A stretch of 64,000 nucleotides of DNA, from assembly GCF_963675165.1 (NCBI RefSeq), contig NC_087392.1, positions 1,193,001 to 1,257,000 on the forward strand, read 5' to 3'. The notes under the pieces were generated by a model that was not told where the DNA came from, ran no database searches, and worked only from the letters and a program-made list of their open reading frames with translations. This DNA comes from Halichondria panicea (taxonomy: Eukaryota; Porifera; Demospongiae; Suberitida; Halichondriidae). Numbering within the stretch: position 1 is the stretch's first letter; every line of letters begins with the position of its first letter. Below are positions 37,601-52,000 of the stretch, in pieces. The translations under genes were made by a program, and so were the position numbers.

Positions 37601-40600
37601 ACCGTGCATTTCTAGCTAGCGGTATTAATAGGATAAGGTTCTGAATGCAAATCTTCTGTATGCAACTTTTTTCCTCATACCAAAAAAAGGTTCCCCTGAC
37701 ATTATTTGGTATGTGCATGAAAAGCACCACTCAATGATAGTATTTTGTAATAACAGGGTGAGGTGTCTGATCTTGAAAGACGTGATGGACGTACAGAGGT
37801 CATAGTTCAATCTGGTGTTGATACGGTGTCCTACACTCTTGACGAGGGTCTGATTGAGTTTGGTACTGCAATTGATGACCACGACTACCTGAGAGCTCTC
37901 ACATTCCTGGAGACTCTCGAGATGACCCCTGAGACAGAAGCCATGTGGAAGAGTCTGGGAGACCTAGCTCTCAAGGCCAGACAGTTAAAGATTGCTGAGA
38001 GGTGTTATGCTGCACTTGGTGATATTGCCAAGGCTAGATATCTCAGGGAAGTGGGGGAAATGGCGCGGAAGATTGAGACAGAGACTGTGAGTACTGTATA
38101 TTTTTTAACCAGGTTTGTGTGTGTTTTTTCTAGCTCTTGATTCCCCTAGTCTAGAGGGTCCAGTTTATAGCTTTAATTAGATGTATAATTGTAATGTACC
38201 TGCATCTACACACTGTATGTAACTTGCGACTGTAATGTTTCAGGGCCATTCTGATGGGACTAAGCACTACCTGGTTCAGGCCAAACTGGCTGTACTCAGA
38301 AAGCAGTTCAAAGAGGCAGAGGCCATACTGCTGGAGAGAGGGGAGGTGGACAAGGCTATGGCTATGTATATGGACGTGTTCAGATGGGAGGATGCCATTG
38401 CTGTGGCACAGAGCAGAGTGAGTTCAGTACACAGGTGCACTGTGCGTAATGAGATTGCATTCTCTCTGTCACAGGGGCATTCTGATCTTCCCACAATTCG
38501 CACCAACTACTTCCAATGGTTGATGGACAGTGGTCAAGAGGAGAGGGCTGGTGAAGTGAGGGAGAGAGAGGGTGACCTGGACGCTGCCATATCCCTATAC
38601 ATGAAGGCTGGGCTCCCTGCTCGTGCTGCCAGGGTGGTGCAGCATCACCCACAACTTTCAGGGCAGCCTGACCTACTCCAACAGATTGCCTCGTCCCTAG
38701 GCAAGGCTGGGCTTCAAGAGAAAGCTGGAGAGATGTACGAGCTGGCTCGCAACTTCCAACAAGCTATGGAGGCCTATCGATCTGGAGGGGCTTATCGCAG
38801 AGCGGTAGAGTTGGCTCGTGTGACGTATCCGAACGAGGTGGTGGGTCTGGAAGAACAATGGGGAGACCATCTCTGCTCTAGGAAGCAGTACGATGCTGCC
38901 ATAATGCACTACATCGAAGCTGGGTAAGTCTCATGTACATGTATATTCACACACACATGTATGGTGTACTTATGCTATTTTGTTTCCTCTCTCAGTTGCT
39001 CACAGAAAGCAATAGAGGCAGCTCTGCAAGCACGTCAATGGAACAAGGCCATTCAAATCCTTGATCTGCAGGAGCCATCGGAAAGTGTGAACTATTTCAA
39101 GCAGATAGCAGAGCACTACTCGAGTACTCGTGAGTATGGCCTTGCCGAGCAGTTCTATATGAAGGCAGGCGTGGCACAGGAAGCTGTGGACATGTACATC
39201 AAAGCTGACAAGTGAGACAATCCCCCTCAACATGCACTACTACAGTGTGCCTTTGATTGCTCATAATTTAGTCTAGATTGCCTAGAACTTTTTACTCTGT
39301 CAGAAACGTAAGTAGTGTAGTTGTTTCCAGCTAAGTTGATTCTGAGAGAGAAGTTACTCTGTACTAGTAAAGCTGCAGAATTGCACCTGTATGTGTACCT
39401 CTATGTTGCAGATGGGAGGAGGCATACCCTCTTGCTGTGGGGTGCATGCCACAGGATGAGGTGAGACAGCTCTATGTGACCAAGGCCCTGGAGCTGGAGG
39501 CTGGAGGCAAGCTAAAGGAGGCAGAGAGACTCTATGTGGTCGTGGAGGAACCTGATCTGGCCATCAGCATGTACAAGAAAGCCAAGCAGTACGATCCCAT
39601 GGTCAAACTAGTTGCCCAGTTCCATGAAGACCTGCTCAAAGACACACATCTGCATCTGGCTAAGGTCAGTGTTATATTATAATCAACATTTGTGATGTGT
39701 GGCAATTTTGAGTTGAAGTTATTTCTTTTGTAGGAGCTAGAGAGAGAGGAGCACTTTCGTCAAGCTGAGCACCATTTTGTGGAGAGTGGAGACTGGAAGG
39801 CTGCCATCAATATGTACAGGACCAAGAGCATGTGGGATGATGCGTACAGGGTCAGTCACAGTGTACCTATAGTGTATGTACGTACGTACTCTACACACTA
39901 GTATAATCCATACACACGCACACTGTACATGTACAGGTAGCCAAAGGTCATGGAGGGTCAAATGCTGCAAATCAAGTGGCATACCTCTGGGCTAAGAGCT
40001 TAGGTAAGAGATTTCGTATGTAAGGTCCCCTTCCTTTGACAGTACTAGAATCGTCTCTGTAACTAGAGTTAGAGCTCTGAGGATCGTAAAACGTAGTTCC
40101 GATGATTAATTGAAAGCTTAGAACACATAATCTGAAAAGCCTCTCTCAAGCTTTCAGTAAAATTAACATTATTGGACCAACGGAACTGAAGTTTATGGCC
40201 ATTTAAAGATGCTCTATTTAACGCTACATAAACAGCTTGTCAATTAATCATACCATGTACGTGATATAGGAGGAGAAAGTGCTGTAAAACTTCTCACAAA
40301 GTTCGGGCTCTTGGAGGCAGCAGTGGACTATGCAACTGAGAATTTGTAAGAATCAAAATTCATGCAGTTTTATAATATTTCATGTACTCACACCTTTCAC
40401 AGCGCCTTTGAGTTTGCATTCAGCATTGCCAAAGTTGCCCTCAAATCAAAACTATCAGAGATTTATCTCAAGTATGCCCTCTACCTAGAGGACGAGGTAT
40501 GTCCCTTTTCATCACGTAGCACTATTACATCTATTTTCTGTATATAGGGCAAATACTCTGAGGCTGAGACTGCGTTTGTGAGAGGTGGGAAGCCCAAAGA

Positions 40601-43218
40601 GGCTGTGTTGATGTATGTCCATCAACAGAAGTGGGACTCTGCTCAGAGAGTGGCCGAGGAACACTGTCCAGAGAGTGTACCAGATGTGTTAGTCGGACAG
40701 GTGAGCTGCACGGTGACATATGCTACATATGTTAAATTTTTAATATTGTTGGTGTGCTTATAATTAATTATATTATATGTAGGCGAGAAGTGCCTTTGAG
40801 AGGAAAGACTTTCAAAAAGCAGAGACCTTCTTATTGAGGGCCGAGCGACCTGACTTGGCTGCAAAATTCTACAAAGTGAGTTAGTACACATAGTACGTTC
40901 AAGCTCATACATGTAGTCTCGCAAAACGTAGTGTTGCCTTAATTGTTTATAATCTTACGGTACATTCACCCTAGGATGCTGATATGTGGGCTGATGCTCT
41001 GAGGATCGTAAAAGACTACATTCCCAGCAATTTGGACAGTTTCCAAAAGGAAATGGCCTCCAAAAGTGGAAAGTATGTTCATACATGTTGTACTACCACC
41101 ATTACCATCATCCTCCTATTGATTTCACGCTGACATCCACACAGGAACTATGAGGAGCTACTGTCACAAGGCTCCATGTGGGAACAAAATGGAGAGTACT
41201 CTCATGCTATAGACCTCTACCTCCAACTCAATACTCAAAACTGCTCTGACATGTCCCTACTCATTAGCACATGGGAGAAGGTACGCATATGTATGTGGAT
41301 CTACCTATTATACATTGTTGTATACTTCTTTAGACTGTTATAACCGTATTTTTTCCTCTTTAGACTGTAGACTTGGCACAGAAGTTTGTGCCTGAGCGTT
41401 GTGTGGATGTGGCTGCCCTTGTGTGTGATCGTCTGGCCCATATGGGTGACTATCGTAGAGCGGGAGAGCTGTTTGTGAGTGTGGACATGATCAAGGAGGC
41501 TCTGGACATGTTCATGATGTCCGAGGACTGGGAAAGGGCCAGGCACATTGCGAGAAATGTGGCACCAAAGTAAGGGTCTGATTGGAGGCTTTTCCTACAT
41601 ATGACAGTCGTAGTATTAGTTGCTGTCTGCAAAGTCTTTTTTCTACATGTATAATATTATTATTAACTATAATTATATATACATGTACGTAGGTACGTAT
41701 ATATACACATACACTGTACACTACTGTAAATGTGGATATTATTAAACGGTATCATTTTAGTATGCATGTGTTTGTGTTCAGGTATGAGCAGTATGTGGAG
41801 GATGCTTATGTGGATTTCTTGAAGAATCACAACAAAGCTGAGGAGGTAAAAATCAAATATATACACGTCCATTGATCAATCTTACATACCTATTTAGATG
41901 AGTGATGTGAATCCAGAGGGTGCCCTCAAGATGTACTGTGAGGCTGGGGAGTGGGAGAAATGTCTGGAGCTGGCTGGAAAACAAGGAACGGGGATACTTG
42001 CCAAATATGTGGCTCTTTATGCTGCCCATCTCATCAAGTCCAATGCTTCTCTGAGTGCTCTCCAGTTGTTCTTAAAGTATGGGGCTCCTGCTAACCCACA
42101 GAACTTCAATATCTACAAGCGACTCTGTCTGGAGGTGTACGGTCAACAAGTGGAGGGAGTGGCAAGCTACAGCACGTATGCCAACCTCAGAAACATGCTC
42201 TACACATTGGTAAGTGATTTAACTACTATTGTGTGTCACATACTGTATTTATATAATTATAGCTAGCATATTATAGTCATACTCGTTTCTCATTAAAGGT
42301 TGAGGATCTTGGACAGACTTCTGAGGCTGGTAGTGTGACTCATAGGGAGTTTGAAAAGCACCTTCTCATTTCCCACTATCTTGCTACCCGGGCTGCCTTC
42401 CAGGGCTCTCAGCAGTTGGACCAGTTAGTGGCCAAGCTCTCCGTCTCATTGTTGCGTCACACTGACATTGTGCCTGCTGACAAGGCATTCTTTGAGGCTG
42501 GCACTCACTGTAGGACAGTGGAATGGGACAACATGGCGTTTGTGTTTGCCAACAGGTTCCTGGATCTGTGTGAAGTGAGTGAGAGCGGAGTTAATTAATA
42601 GGTGTATTTAATTTTTTTTTCAGGCAATCGAGGAAGGCTCCCTTGACATGCTGGACAACTCAGACTTCACAGAGACTGACATTCCATTTGAGGTCCCTCT
42701 TCCAGAAACACCTTACCTCCCTGTATGTGACCTCTATAGCTAGCTAGTGAAATCACCATCTCTCCATATGCAGGAGGAGAAGCGAGAGGAACTGAAAGAA
42801 TGGGTATTGGCTGTGTCCATGGATCAGAGGGTGGAGCAAATCTTGCCCTCTGATGATAGGGGCACTTATGTTGCATCACTTTCCTGCCCTCACACACAGG
42901 TCACCTCACTCCCTTGTGTTATCACAGGTGACACCTGGTCAAGCATTTGTAGGTATTGTCATGACAATGTGTTTCCACAGGCTATCCAGTGCTGCGACAT
43001 AAAGTGGAATTCAAGAGAGGTGGACGCTGTGCCAACAAGGAAGACTGGAACAAGTTTGTCATGGCCACCAAGGTATGTCCTCATATTTGTCTCAATTTTA
43101 ATGAGGGTATTATTTGTACACACTGCAGGTGTCCAGAACTGAGGAGTGTTTAGATGTGTGGAAATTTCTATCCAAGTGGTGTGGAACTGCCCTTTCCCCT
43201 TCCTACTCATTTCAATGA
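34644..43218 (+). CDS. IFT172: Intraflagellar transport protein 172
   Basis: Thirty-five exons: 34644-34682, 34797-34940, 35000-35112, 35165-35353, 35447-35540, 35596-35701, 35871-36103, 36161-36256, 36319-36381, 36487-36639, 36892-37072, 37135-37199, 37292-37339, 37407-37574, 37757-38086, 38244-38417, 38475-38923, 38996-39211, 39412-39664, 39734-39850, 39937-40003, 40270-40345, 40403-40496, 40548-40700, 40783-40875, 40975-41072, 41145-41280, 41364-41569, 41782-41845, 41898-42209, 42299-42574, 42624-42722, 42774-42927, 42981-43072, 43129-43218. All joins keep phase and give 1746 residues (human 1749). The start [10 protein letters not shown] is the family's. WD40 repeats fill about 1-560 ([29 protein letters not shown]-like block), followed by TPR-like helices to the C-terminus ([16 protein letters not shown]). 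It is the IFT-B adaptor needed for cilium assembly, so the organism is ciliated. Confidence 0.97.
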
Positions 43219-43402
43219 ACACTGCAACCCGAACGCTTATACAAATAGCTATAATTATACTATAACTGGCAAATACTGTTTATAATAATTTAAAGTTGAT
43301 GCAGATAATTTCTCTGATTGTTGTACTGTGAACAAACTTTCATAATTCATCTTCTAAAACAGTCAATACATGTAGTTGATTTCTCTAATCAGCTAACAGA
43401 GT

Positions 43403-44053
43403 TTATTCATAGATCCATTGCTGCTCTGTGGGGGTCCATTTCACCAATTCTTCCTCCTTGAACCACAGGGCAATCTCCTTGTTTGCACTGTCAACCGAGT
43501 CACTTCCATGGCAGATGTTACGTCCAATGTGGATACAGAAATCACCTCGAATGGTGCCTGGATTAGACTTGCCCTGTAGTGATAAATATATGATGATTTC
43601 ATACAGTATATACACAGTACAAGTCACAAGCCAGTACTATATACTTACTGGATCAGTTTCACCGAGCATTGTCCTGCCAGTGGCGACGACACCCAGACCT
43701 TCCCACACCTGCAAACAGATCGGCTAGTGAAACAACACACGATGGCTCATGGTACACTCACCATGCATACCACAGGAGAGGAGGCCATGAACTTCACTAG
43801 CGTTGGGAAAAATGGCTTTGAACTCAAATCACCATAATGCTTCGCCAGTAGTTCCTCGGTTGGCTGTATTGAGTACAGAAATAGATTATTAATTAAGCGA
43901 GGCTCTTTGTAGTACTGTTACCTGCATGAACTTCATTGCAACCAGCTTGAATCCTTTCTGTTCAAATCTTTTGAGGATATCACCTATGAGTCCACGCTGG
44001 ACGCCATCAGGCTTGATCATAATGTAGGTACGCTCATCCTTCTTGCTTGCCAT
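43403..44053 (-). CDS. Nucleoside diphosphate kinase (NME1/NME2 type)
   Basis: Four exons on the minus strand: 44053-43922, 43863-43762, 43708-43649, 43573-43403, giving 154 residues, the normal length for group I enzymes. [19 protein letters not shown] is the N-terminal signature and NICHGSDS holds the phosphorylated active-site histidine. [12 protein letters not shown] and the C-terminal WIYE also match. The enzyme passes phosphate from NTP to NDP via phosphohistidine. The stop codon overlaps an AATAAA (43406-43401 on the minus strand), a possible polyadenylation signal. The gene is tail-to-tail with IFT172 and 125 bp head-to-head with UNC50. Confidence 0.97.
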
Positions 44054-44178
44054 CGTCGAAAACTCTTCTCTGTACTACTGTACTGTGTAGCTGCTAGTTT
44101 TTCAGGAAATCCACGTGTTTCACAGTGACATCTTATTGATTTTCTACCACTGATGATCATTTCCTAATTTTCTAAAAG
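44054..44178. promoter_or_regulatory. Bidirectional promoter, NDPK / UNC50
   Basis: 125 bp between divergent start codons. Both core promoters and 5' UTRs must fit here or run into the partner's transcript. Confidence 0.6.
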
Positions 44179-45848
44179 ATGTCTCAGTTTGGAAAAGGAA
44201 AGTTTCTATCAAGATTCTTCAAGCTACGCCATTTGGAGTTTGACAGTGCACTACAGCAGATAGTATGGACTGTGATAAATCCAAAGAGAGTGTAAGTGAA
44301 GCCTTGTCAGTTGTTCTGGTGAAAATAAACCATTATTTCTATCTCTCCTTGTAGTTTCCGATACCATAAGGATCAGTATGGTATGTTGTAATGTGCACTG
44401 TAGATATGATTGCTCCTCATTGTGCATTTGTTTCAGCCATGCGTGGGAGGTGGTCTCGAGATGACCCTGCAATGCTACTCCTCCTCTTAGGCTATGTCAC
44501 AGGTACGACACTCATTCACTACGTGTAATGATAATGCCATTGCTTCAGTTGTTTCCCTGGGCTACTGTGGATGGATGAGGGTGCCTGTGGGCTCCTACTT
44601 TGCTGCTCTTGCATGGACACTACTGGTCGACTGTTTAGCTCTGGGTGTACTCATTGCATCAATACTCTGGTGAGAGCAACCCTCTCTACGCTTTTACATG
44701 TTTAATAGCAGGTCACCCTTAACATGCCGGGTTGATAAGCCCTGGTGAAGTTGAGGCAGTTATTGCATCCATTACATTCATCAACAACGAGGCAGAACCT
44801 TATGCTGGTGATAGGGCTTACTGTTTCACTGTAATCAATGATCAACAACTAGCAAGTCCGTCTGAATGTGTCCCCTAAGTCTCCATAGCATGTGTTTTGA
44901 CATGTAGTCAGTCATAGTTGGTATATATAGCCACTAGTGACTACACATATAATTATATAAACCTACCCATTCAGGTTTCTGTGCAACAAGCTGCTGGCTG
45001 TCCAGTCAACTGCCCTCAGTCAGAGTGTAGAGTGGGCCTACTGCTTTGATATCCACCTCAATGCTGTGCTCCCCTTCTCATTGCTCCTCTATGGCCCGCA
45101 GATGTTGCTATGGATACCTTGTAAGCTAACCATACATACTTTAAAAACAAATGTAAATTTCATCGATTTCAGTGTCTTCTACATCCATTTTGAGTGTGCT
45201 GACCTCCAACACTCTCTGGCTCCTCACACTGTGTTACTACCTCTACATCGTATTTCTGGGATGCACAAGTGAGTCTGGCTAGTGTTTGATTTTAACCGAT
45301 TAGCCGCGGTTATGATTTCATACGTAGTACTGCCCACCGTGAAACCTAATTTTAACTTTTCATTATGAGCCAGTAGGTTATAGAAGAGGTTTCCCAATAG
45401 TCATTTGTCGAAATTGGCTGTTTTTTGCCACTCCCAGAAGTTTTCCAAGTGATAGGCCTTGTCTAGGTACAGAATAGCATAAATTATTTTTAGTTTTGAT
45501 TTTTAGTGAAGTTATAATTATGACCTCCCAAAAGAAGCTAGCGTAATTTGGAAAATATAAGGCTATAATTATAATTATAATTATAATTATGTAGCTAGCG
45601 TCAATCATACTATTAAGAGAATGATACGAACCCACTCTCTCTCCCCCCACACACACCCACCCTCCCCCTACACACACACACACACGCTAGCAGTCCTCCC
45701 CTCGGCTCAACACACAATGTCCCTCCTCTATGCTGCCCTCCCACTCATGCTACTCTATGTGATCGCAATTCCTCTCAAAATAAACGCAACTAGAATTTTC
45801 ACATACATTTTTGCCTGGCGTATTGGCGCTGGAAACGTATTGTTGTAA
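44179..45848 (+). CDS. UNC50: UNC-50 homologue, multipass Golgi/ER membrane protein
   Basis: Seven exons: 44179-44291, 44355-44380, 44437-44502, 44549-44669, 44975-45120, 45173-45268, 45694-45848. In phase, 240 residues (human 259). Family blocks are FFKLRHLEFDSALQQIVW, a WSRDDPAMLLLLLGYV segment, WFLCNKLL and VEWAYCFDIHLNAVLPFSLL. About five membrane helices are visible. The last acceptor could be at 45691 or 45694, which differ by one codon. UNC50 is needed for trafficking of some membrane receptors, for example nicotinic receptors in C. elegans. A 304-bp intron (44670-44974) holds a fragment related to the MITE at 28333. Confidence 0.93.
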
Positions 45849-46043
45849 ATATCACTTCATTTTAATGACTGTATAATGAAATAATTATATATATCTCTTT
45901 ATTATAATTTCATTAAAATTCTACACATTCTACTTGTATGATAATACTAGTAGTGAAGTGATATATAATATGACATTAAATAAATAGCAACATGTATCAG
46001 AGCTCAGCTAAAAACTTTATTTCACAATTAAAAAGAAAACAGA

Positions 46044-49000
46044 TTAAGTTTGTAATTTCTTGTAAGTTCCCTCGGGGGGTCTATAGAGAGGGGGGAGGGT
46101 GAACACTTGGATTGCATTGAAGGCGTACAAAGGAACACCAACGTTCTTCTCAGTGTTTCGCAGCCTCGTTCCTTGACTGTGCATGTGTGCGTGCGTGTGT
46201 GTGTGTGCATGTGTGTGTGTGTTTGCTAGGAGAAGCTCTACTGAAGACTTGGAGCATGGTATCTATGGCTATGTGAAGACGCACTTTCTTTTGTAAGCTT
46301 GACTATATTATATACACAAACACTCACCTTCTCATAGCGTCGAGGGTGTGTTGCTGACAGCTAGGGTCCATCTGCATACCTAGTAGTATTCGTGTTTGCT
46401 CCAGAGTCACTGCCATAGCCGTACGATCCTTAGCACTCTTACAGCTAGTGACACGCCCGCAATCCAGTGTCCGACACAACTGCAGGTGGACCAAGCAAAC
46501 AATGGAATATCAATGAGCATCTAATTATTATGTTACATATACATAACATAACATTCCTAAGCAATGATGTGCCATAAACATCAAAACACAGAATAGATAA
46601 TATCAATTAATCCTCAAATACATTTAAGCCATACAGTTGAATGATGCAAATTAAGCTGATGCAAATGCAAAAAGCTGCATAAGTGATGCCAACCCCTACA
46701 AGTACTGCATAGTGTACCCAAAACATACTGTACGTACGTACATCTGCACTGAGTGAGAGAATTTCAACATTCTTGTCTTTTCTTGTGTGTACTTGAGTTC
46801 TAAGCTGCTCCAGTAGTTGGTTAGCCTTTATAGCCTTCAAGTGCAACTTGGCGTCTATGTGCACAACAATACAAGGGACGGTAAAAATGAATTTCTAACG
46901 GTGGGCGTGTTTTTTAATTTACTGGCACTTCCAAAATGGTCATGATATCTGGTGCAGTAACTGGTGAGTTTCTGGAGACTTTTCATGTTGATCTGGTCTT
47001 GATAAGAACTGTCGAAAAATCTGCACAAAGCAAACGTTGTGGTATACCGTATAGTTGGTAATTTCTGGGGACAAAATATTAGTGGTTTTCGTGGTTGGAG
47101 CTCAGACCATGAATATTTTACCCACGAATGAAGCGACCTTGACTACCTTTACCTGCAGTGCAAGCAGCAACCACGAAAATATTATCCACAAAGTGACTAA
47201 ATATCGCTCAACCACAATAATGTTTTGCCCCCCCCCCCCCCCCATTTATGGCTATACCGTGATAAAGAATAAAGCCCAGAATCCATAATTAATTATTGGT
47301 GATAAGGAAATAGAATTAAGAGGAAACAAAATTTTAGAGTATGTAAATGCTTATATAGCAGGAAGCCCATTACCATGCATTCCTGGCATTATGATGGTAA
47401 CAGGTGTGCATGTAACAACAGACAAACAGCCAATATAAATGTGAGAATGTGCTTACTTGTCAGCGAAGGTTTGCTGTTCGTTGATGCCTTGTGTGAAGAG
47501 CACAGCACATACAGTGATAACTTGTCCTTCCTGCACCGAGGGAGGCAGCATCCGAAATAGGGCTCTTTGGAGAGGCACCTCTACAATCACTTTGTATCTA
47601 TGGCAATGAACACATAAATATGTATAGTATCAGATCTATGTGGTGAGACGGCAGCCATGGGAAACAGGAAATAAGGGAACACACAAACCACCTTGAGCCC
47701 TTGACAAGTGGTACGTCACTGAGTGAGTCAGAGAGGGTCAGCTGTGCAAAGAGATTTAATAATGGAATTATCAGTAACCATAACAAATAACACACGCTAT
47801 GGAGGAATGTTTTAAAAAAATTAAAAATCATTTCTACAATGCTTGCAAGCTGTAGGGGTTTTCCCACTCACCTTGAACTTGACATTGTTGAGGTCGTGAA
47901 TGGCAGTAATGAAGTCTTCCAGCATGCCCAGTTCATCACCCATAGTAGAGAGCAAGCTCTCCCAGTGCACAAGAAACCCCACAGTCACCAGCTGGGACAG
48001 AAACGAGGGCACCACCAGACATTGAGTGAGCTTCACCACAAAACTGGTCACCACAGAAGCGAGAGCCTGGGAGAACACAATGTCATGACGATTGATGAGT
48101 CCTCGCAGACCAATGGGGAATTTGTCCATCATGAAATAGCTCTCCTGTGGTGGTGGGCGGTGTTGGTGGTGGTGGGCAGTGTTAGGGTGTGTACATGACC
48201 ACGATGCATAAATTGCCCATATTTGTACTTCTACAAAGAGAATGAGAACAGAAACTACCATTGTACATGTGTATTAGTGTACACACAGCACTCCACCTAT
48301 ACAAACACAAAACCCTCACAAAGAAACAACAATGTGGTGATACCTTAAGAATGACAAAATAGAGTGCCTTAATGATCAGACTGACGACTTCATCCAGCAC
48401 AGTTCTCAAGTGCCCCACTGCCTCAATGAGCTCCCTGCTGTTCACTGAGATGTCAACCAGAGGTGAAATGAGTGCCTCCACCTTGGCCTCCACACAGTAC
48501 ACGTGCTCCTCTATCTTATGAAACAGTGAGCTCTGAACAAAACGAAGGCAGTACATGTGCAATAAGTACGTACAAGGAAGTAACTAACCTCACTGTGAGA
48601 TCATACCCACAACAAAGTGTGTCATGCCGTATGGATTCAACACGGTATATTACATTGCAATAGTGGTCAAAAGAACAACACACGGTGTATGCAATAAGAG
48701 ATATCTATTTCACTGATACCTCTGAGCAATTACGACAGGGCCTAATAAGCTTAAGTAATTGGAGGCGTACCACATTAAGGTTGGCTATGGGAATGGTCTT
48801 CTCTGCCAGCTCAGCATACAACGCCCTCAAGGCATCGTTGGTGAGTGTGATATTGGAGTGAGACTTGATCTGGTGCACCTTGTCTGCCACCACTCGTACA
48901 CATCGCTCCATACCCTCCGTCGACATTTTTCTACCTAAGTTCACCAGCTGCTCCAAGTCACGAAGTATGCTCAAATTCACAGTTTCAACACGACCTGAAG

Positions 49001-52000
49001 GCAATAACAATAAATTAGAATGTATGACTTTTCAAGGAGGTATTACTGCATAATAATATTTACTTGTTCTATTTTGAGTACCCATACCTGGGTTGTTAAT
49101 TTCAAAATTAAAAAGTATAACTATTTTTAGTACCTCCACAACATGCTAGCTGCTAGTACTTACTGGCCACTCCCTTTGCTCTCGTTGACTTGGTGTCTCC
49201 AGAGCCTCCTAGACCAACCAGTGCATGTGTGTTCTGTAGTTTGGCCAGACCACCTGCCTTGAACTTGAGACTGTACGCCGTCGGACAACCCACTGTCACA
49301 GCAGAGAACACCATCTTATCTGTGGAGACAAACGAACATGCAACATTATTAGTCAATCCTCACTGTAAAGAAAATTGAAAGTGCTTCCTAATTGAGATAC
49401 TAGCACATCCTATAGTAGAGATTATGCACGTACTTCCAGTTCAAATAATTTAATGTGTTATTCATACATACCTTTAAAATCAGTCTCCTCACTCACAACC
49501 TTAAGCTGTTGAATGTGCAGATTAACCGGTACAAAGTCCAAATCGGAGGAACCTTTAGCAGTACTCTTTTTGAAGGTGATGCCTGCCTCTAACTGAGCCT
49601 GGAGTCCGGACTTACTCTCTCGATAGTGCTGCACCACTCTCTGGTGTTCCACCATCACAGCTTGCTTGTTGATCTCCCACTCTTGATTCAACTGTACGTG
49701 TGTCGGTGGTTGATCATATTACTTTGTAAGGGATATGCATAATACATTATGTAATAATCGTGTTGTGAGAGAGCTCATATGACATATTGATACTTACTCT
49801 GTTGATGGAGTTGTAGTGGGCCAATAAATGGCTTTCCTCAACGATATACAAATCACTATATAGAAACAATCATCAACTAACACAGCGTAACGAAACAGGG
49901 ACAACTCACAGCATCTGCATGGGAATGGAGAACGAGAATTTGCCTTCGCCCATCACCTCTGTCACCTTCAGAAACTGGTCTGGCTTACCACTATAGAGTT
50001 ATATACCGTGATTGACATGTGATCAGACCTAAGGTCACCCTTCAACTCACCTCACTGGGAACTGGAAATTTCTGATGACAATGTTATCCATGGAGGCCTG
50101 ATAGTTGAACCCTCCCCTCCCGACCCCATCCTCACACACTTGACTCCCACTTGTGACTAGTGTGGGGCTGTGAGTCTCTCTGAGGAGCGGTGGCTGGTAA
50201 ATACCACCCACCAACTGAGCTCCATCACTCTCACGGCTCTGAAGGGAAAATTTAGGTACAGATACTGAAAGAAAGAGCAGTTAATTCTCTAGTTTAATAC
50301 ATACTGTTTTACGACATTAGATGTAACTCAAGCATTCTTATAAACTTTCACTTTGTGCTCAATCAAATAAGAATTAAAGACCAATGATTGCTTGCATTTT
50401 GGCTGCGTCTCTAAGTTGCTCACCTTGGTTGCTTTAACAGTGAGATAGCCACAAGTAGATCTATCAAACAGTATCTCGTGTCTCTGTGACTGGTCAGGTG
50501 ATCTGAGGAGGTCCATCACTTGACACTGGGCGGCACCAATCGGACACACCTTCGTCTCTTTGCGATCGTACACGTCAAATATCTCAAACTTGAGTTTGGT
50601 TGCCATGGCAACTGAGCCCATATAAAACACCACAGTAGTGAAGAACCGTGGGTCACAATTATGCTGAGGGAACAACAAGGTGAGTATGATGCTTCTCTCC
50701 AGCCAAACAAAGTGAATCTCAGGCTACTATCATAAGGGCATGAACTCCTGATGATTCATGATGGTAGGGATGGTTTTGTGGATACAAACTACACTTACTA
50801 CAAGGGGCCCTTATGTTGAGAAAGAGGCTTGTACACACACAATATACTGTTTTAAGAGATGATGGCTTACCTCCACAACTTCTGTCTGGGCATATCTGAT
50901 CCAGTATGCCTGGGGAGGTGTCATCACACTGGTCACTATCATGGCACTGGGCACACAGTCTCCAAGGCTACCCACCAATGAGCTACATGCTGACAGGATT
51001 AACAATGGGTCAATCACAGAGTAGTGGGCACACACTGAATGCTAATGCAATTTAATAGAGTACGTCCAATAGTTGTCTGCATGAGCTAGAAACTCAATTA
51101 ATGGCTACTCACCAAGTGACAGTTCAAAGACAGGCTCTCCCTCGTAGGCTGGAGCCGAAGCTAGAGGCAGGAATACAGAGCATAAAGTGGATTATAGGTA
51201 ATCTATAATTAAGAGAGACCTTACCTGGGATAGGAGATATATTCTTGATAGGCTCGTTGAAATAAGGGTGGTCCTCAACCAGTGGGTCCTTCCCCGTGAG
51301 GTGGAGCAGCTGCCCTCGTAGGTCACTGAACAGTACACGCAGGTACTCGTAACTGCAAGTAAAGTAACGTACCATAGTGAACACTGACATGGGCTAGGCA
51401 GTGTACACACTGACATGAGCTAGGCAGTGTACACACTGACATGGGCTAAGCAGTGTAAACACTGACATGGGCTAGGCAGTGTACACAGTTTACCTGCTTG
51501 AGTTGAGAGCTGTGGTCCATTCGTCTTGGTCCCTGGCAGAGTTGGCAGTAAAGAGGTAACCAAATTCACTCTCATCAAACGCTAAAAAAGGTAATAGTGT
51601 CAATCTCATAGTGACTAGTGTAATTACATATAGTTACCTAGCTTGAATGAGTTCCTATTCCCACTCTCATTGTCTGGCTCCACTCGACATCGCTCCAGAA
51701 TGATCACACCCACCACGCCAGAGTCCTGCAATGAGTCATGAATTATTAACTGTGTGATCACGAAGACGAGAAACCATGCAAGTGAAAACTTACAGATAAA
51801 TCACTTTTGCTGTAAAAAAGCATGTTCCCCGACAAAGTGAACCATCGTTGTGCATACCCTACATACAACAAAGAGAGTGTCTGTAATTTGTTTCATTGAG
51901 AAACCTTGCAAGCCTAGCCTAGCCATTGTGAGCACCTTGTTTTTTCTTGACTTTGGTTCCATCAATTTCTCTCAGCCATAAGACACCCTCCTTGTCTGCC

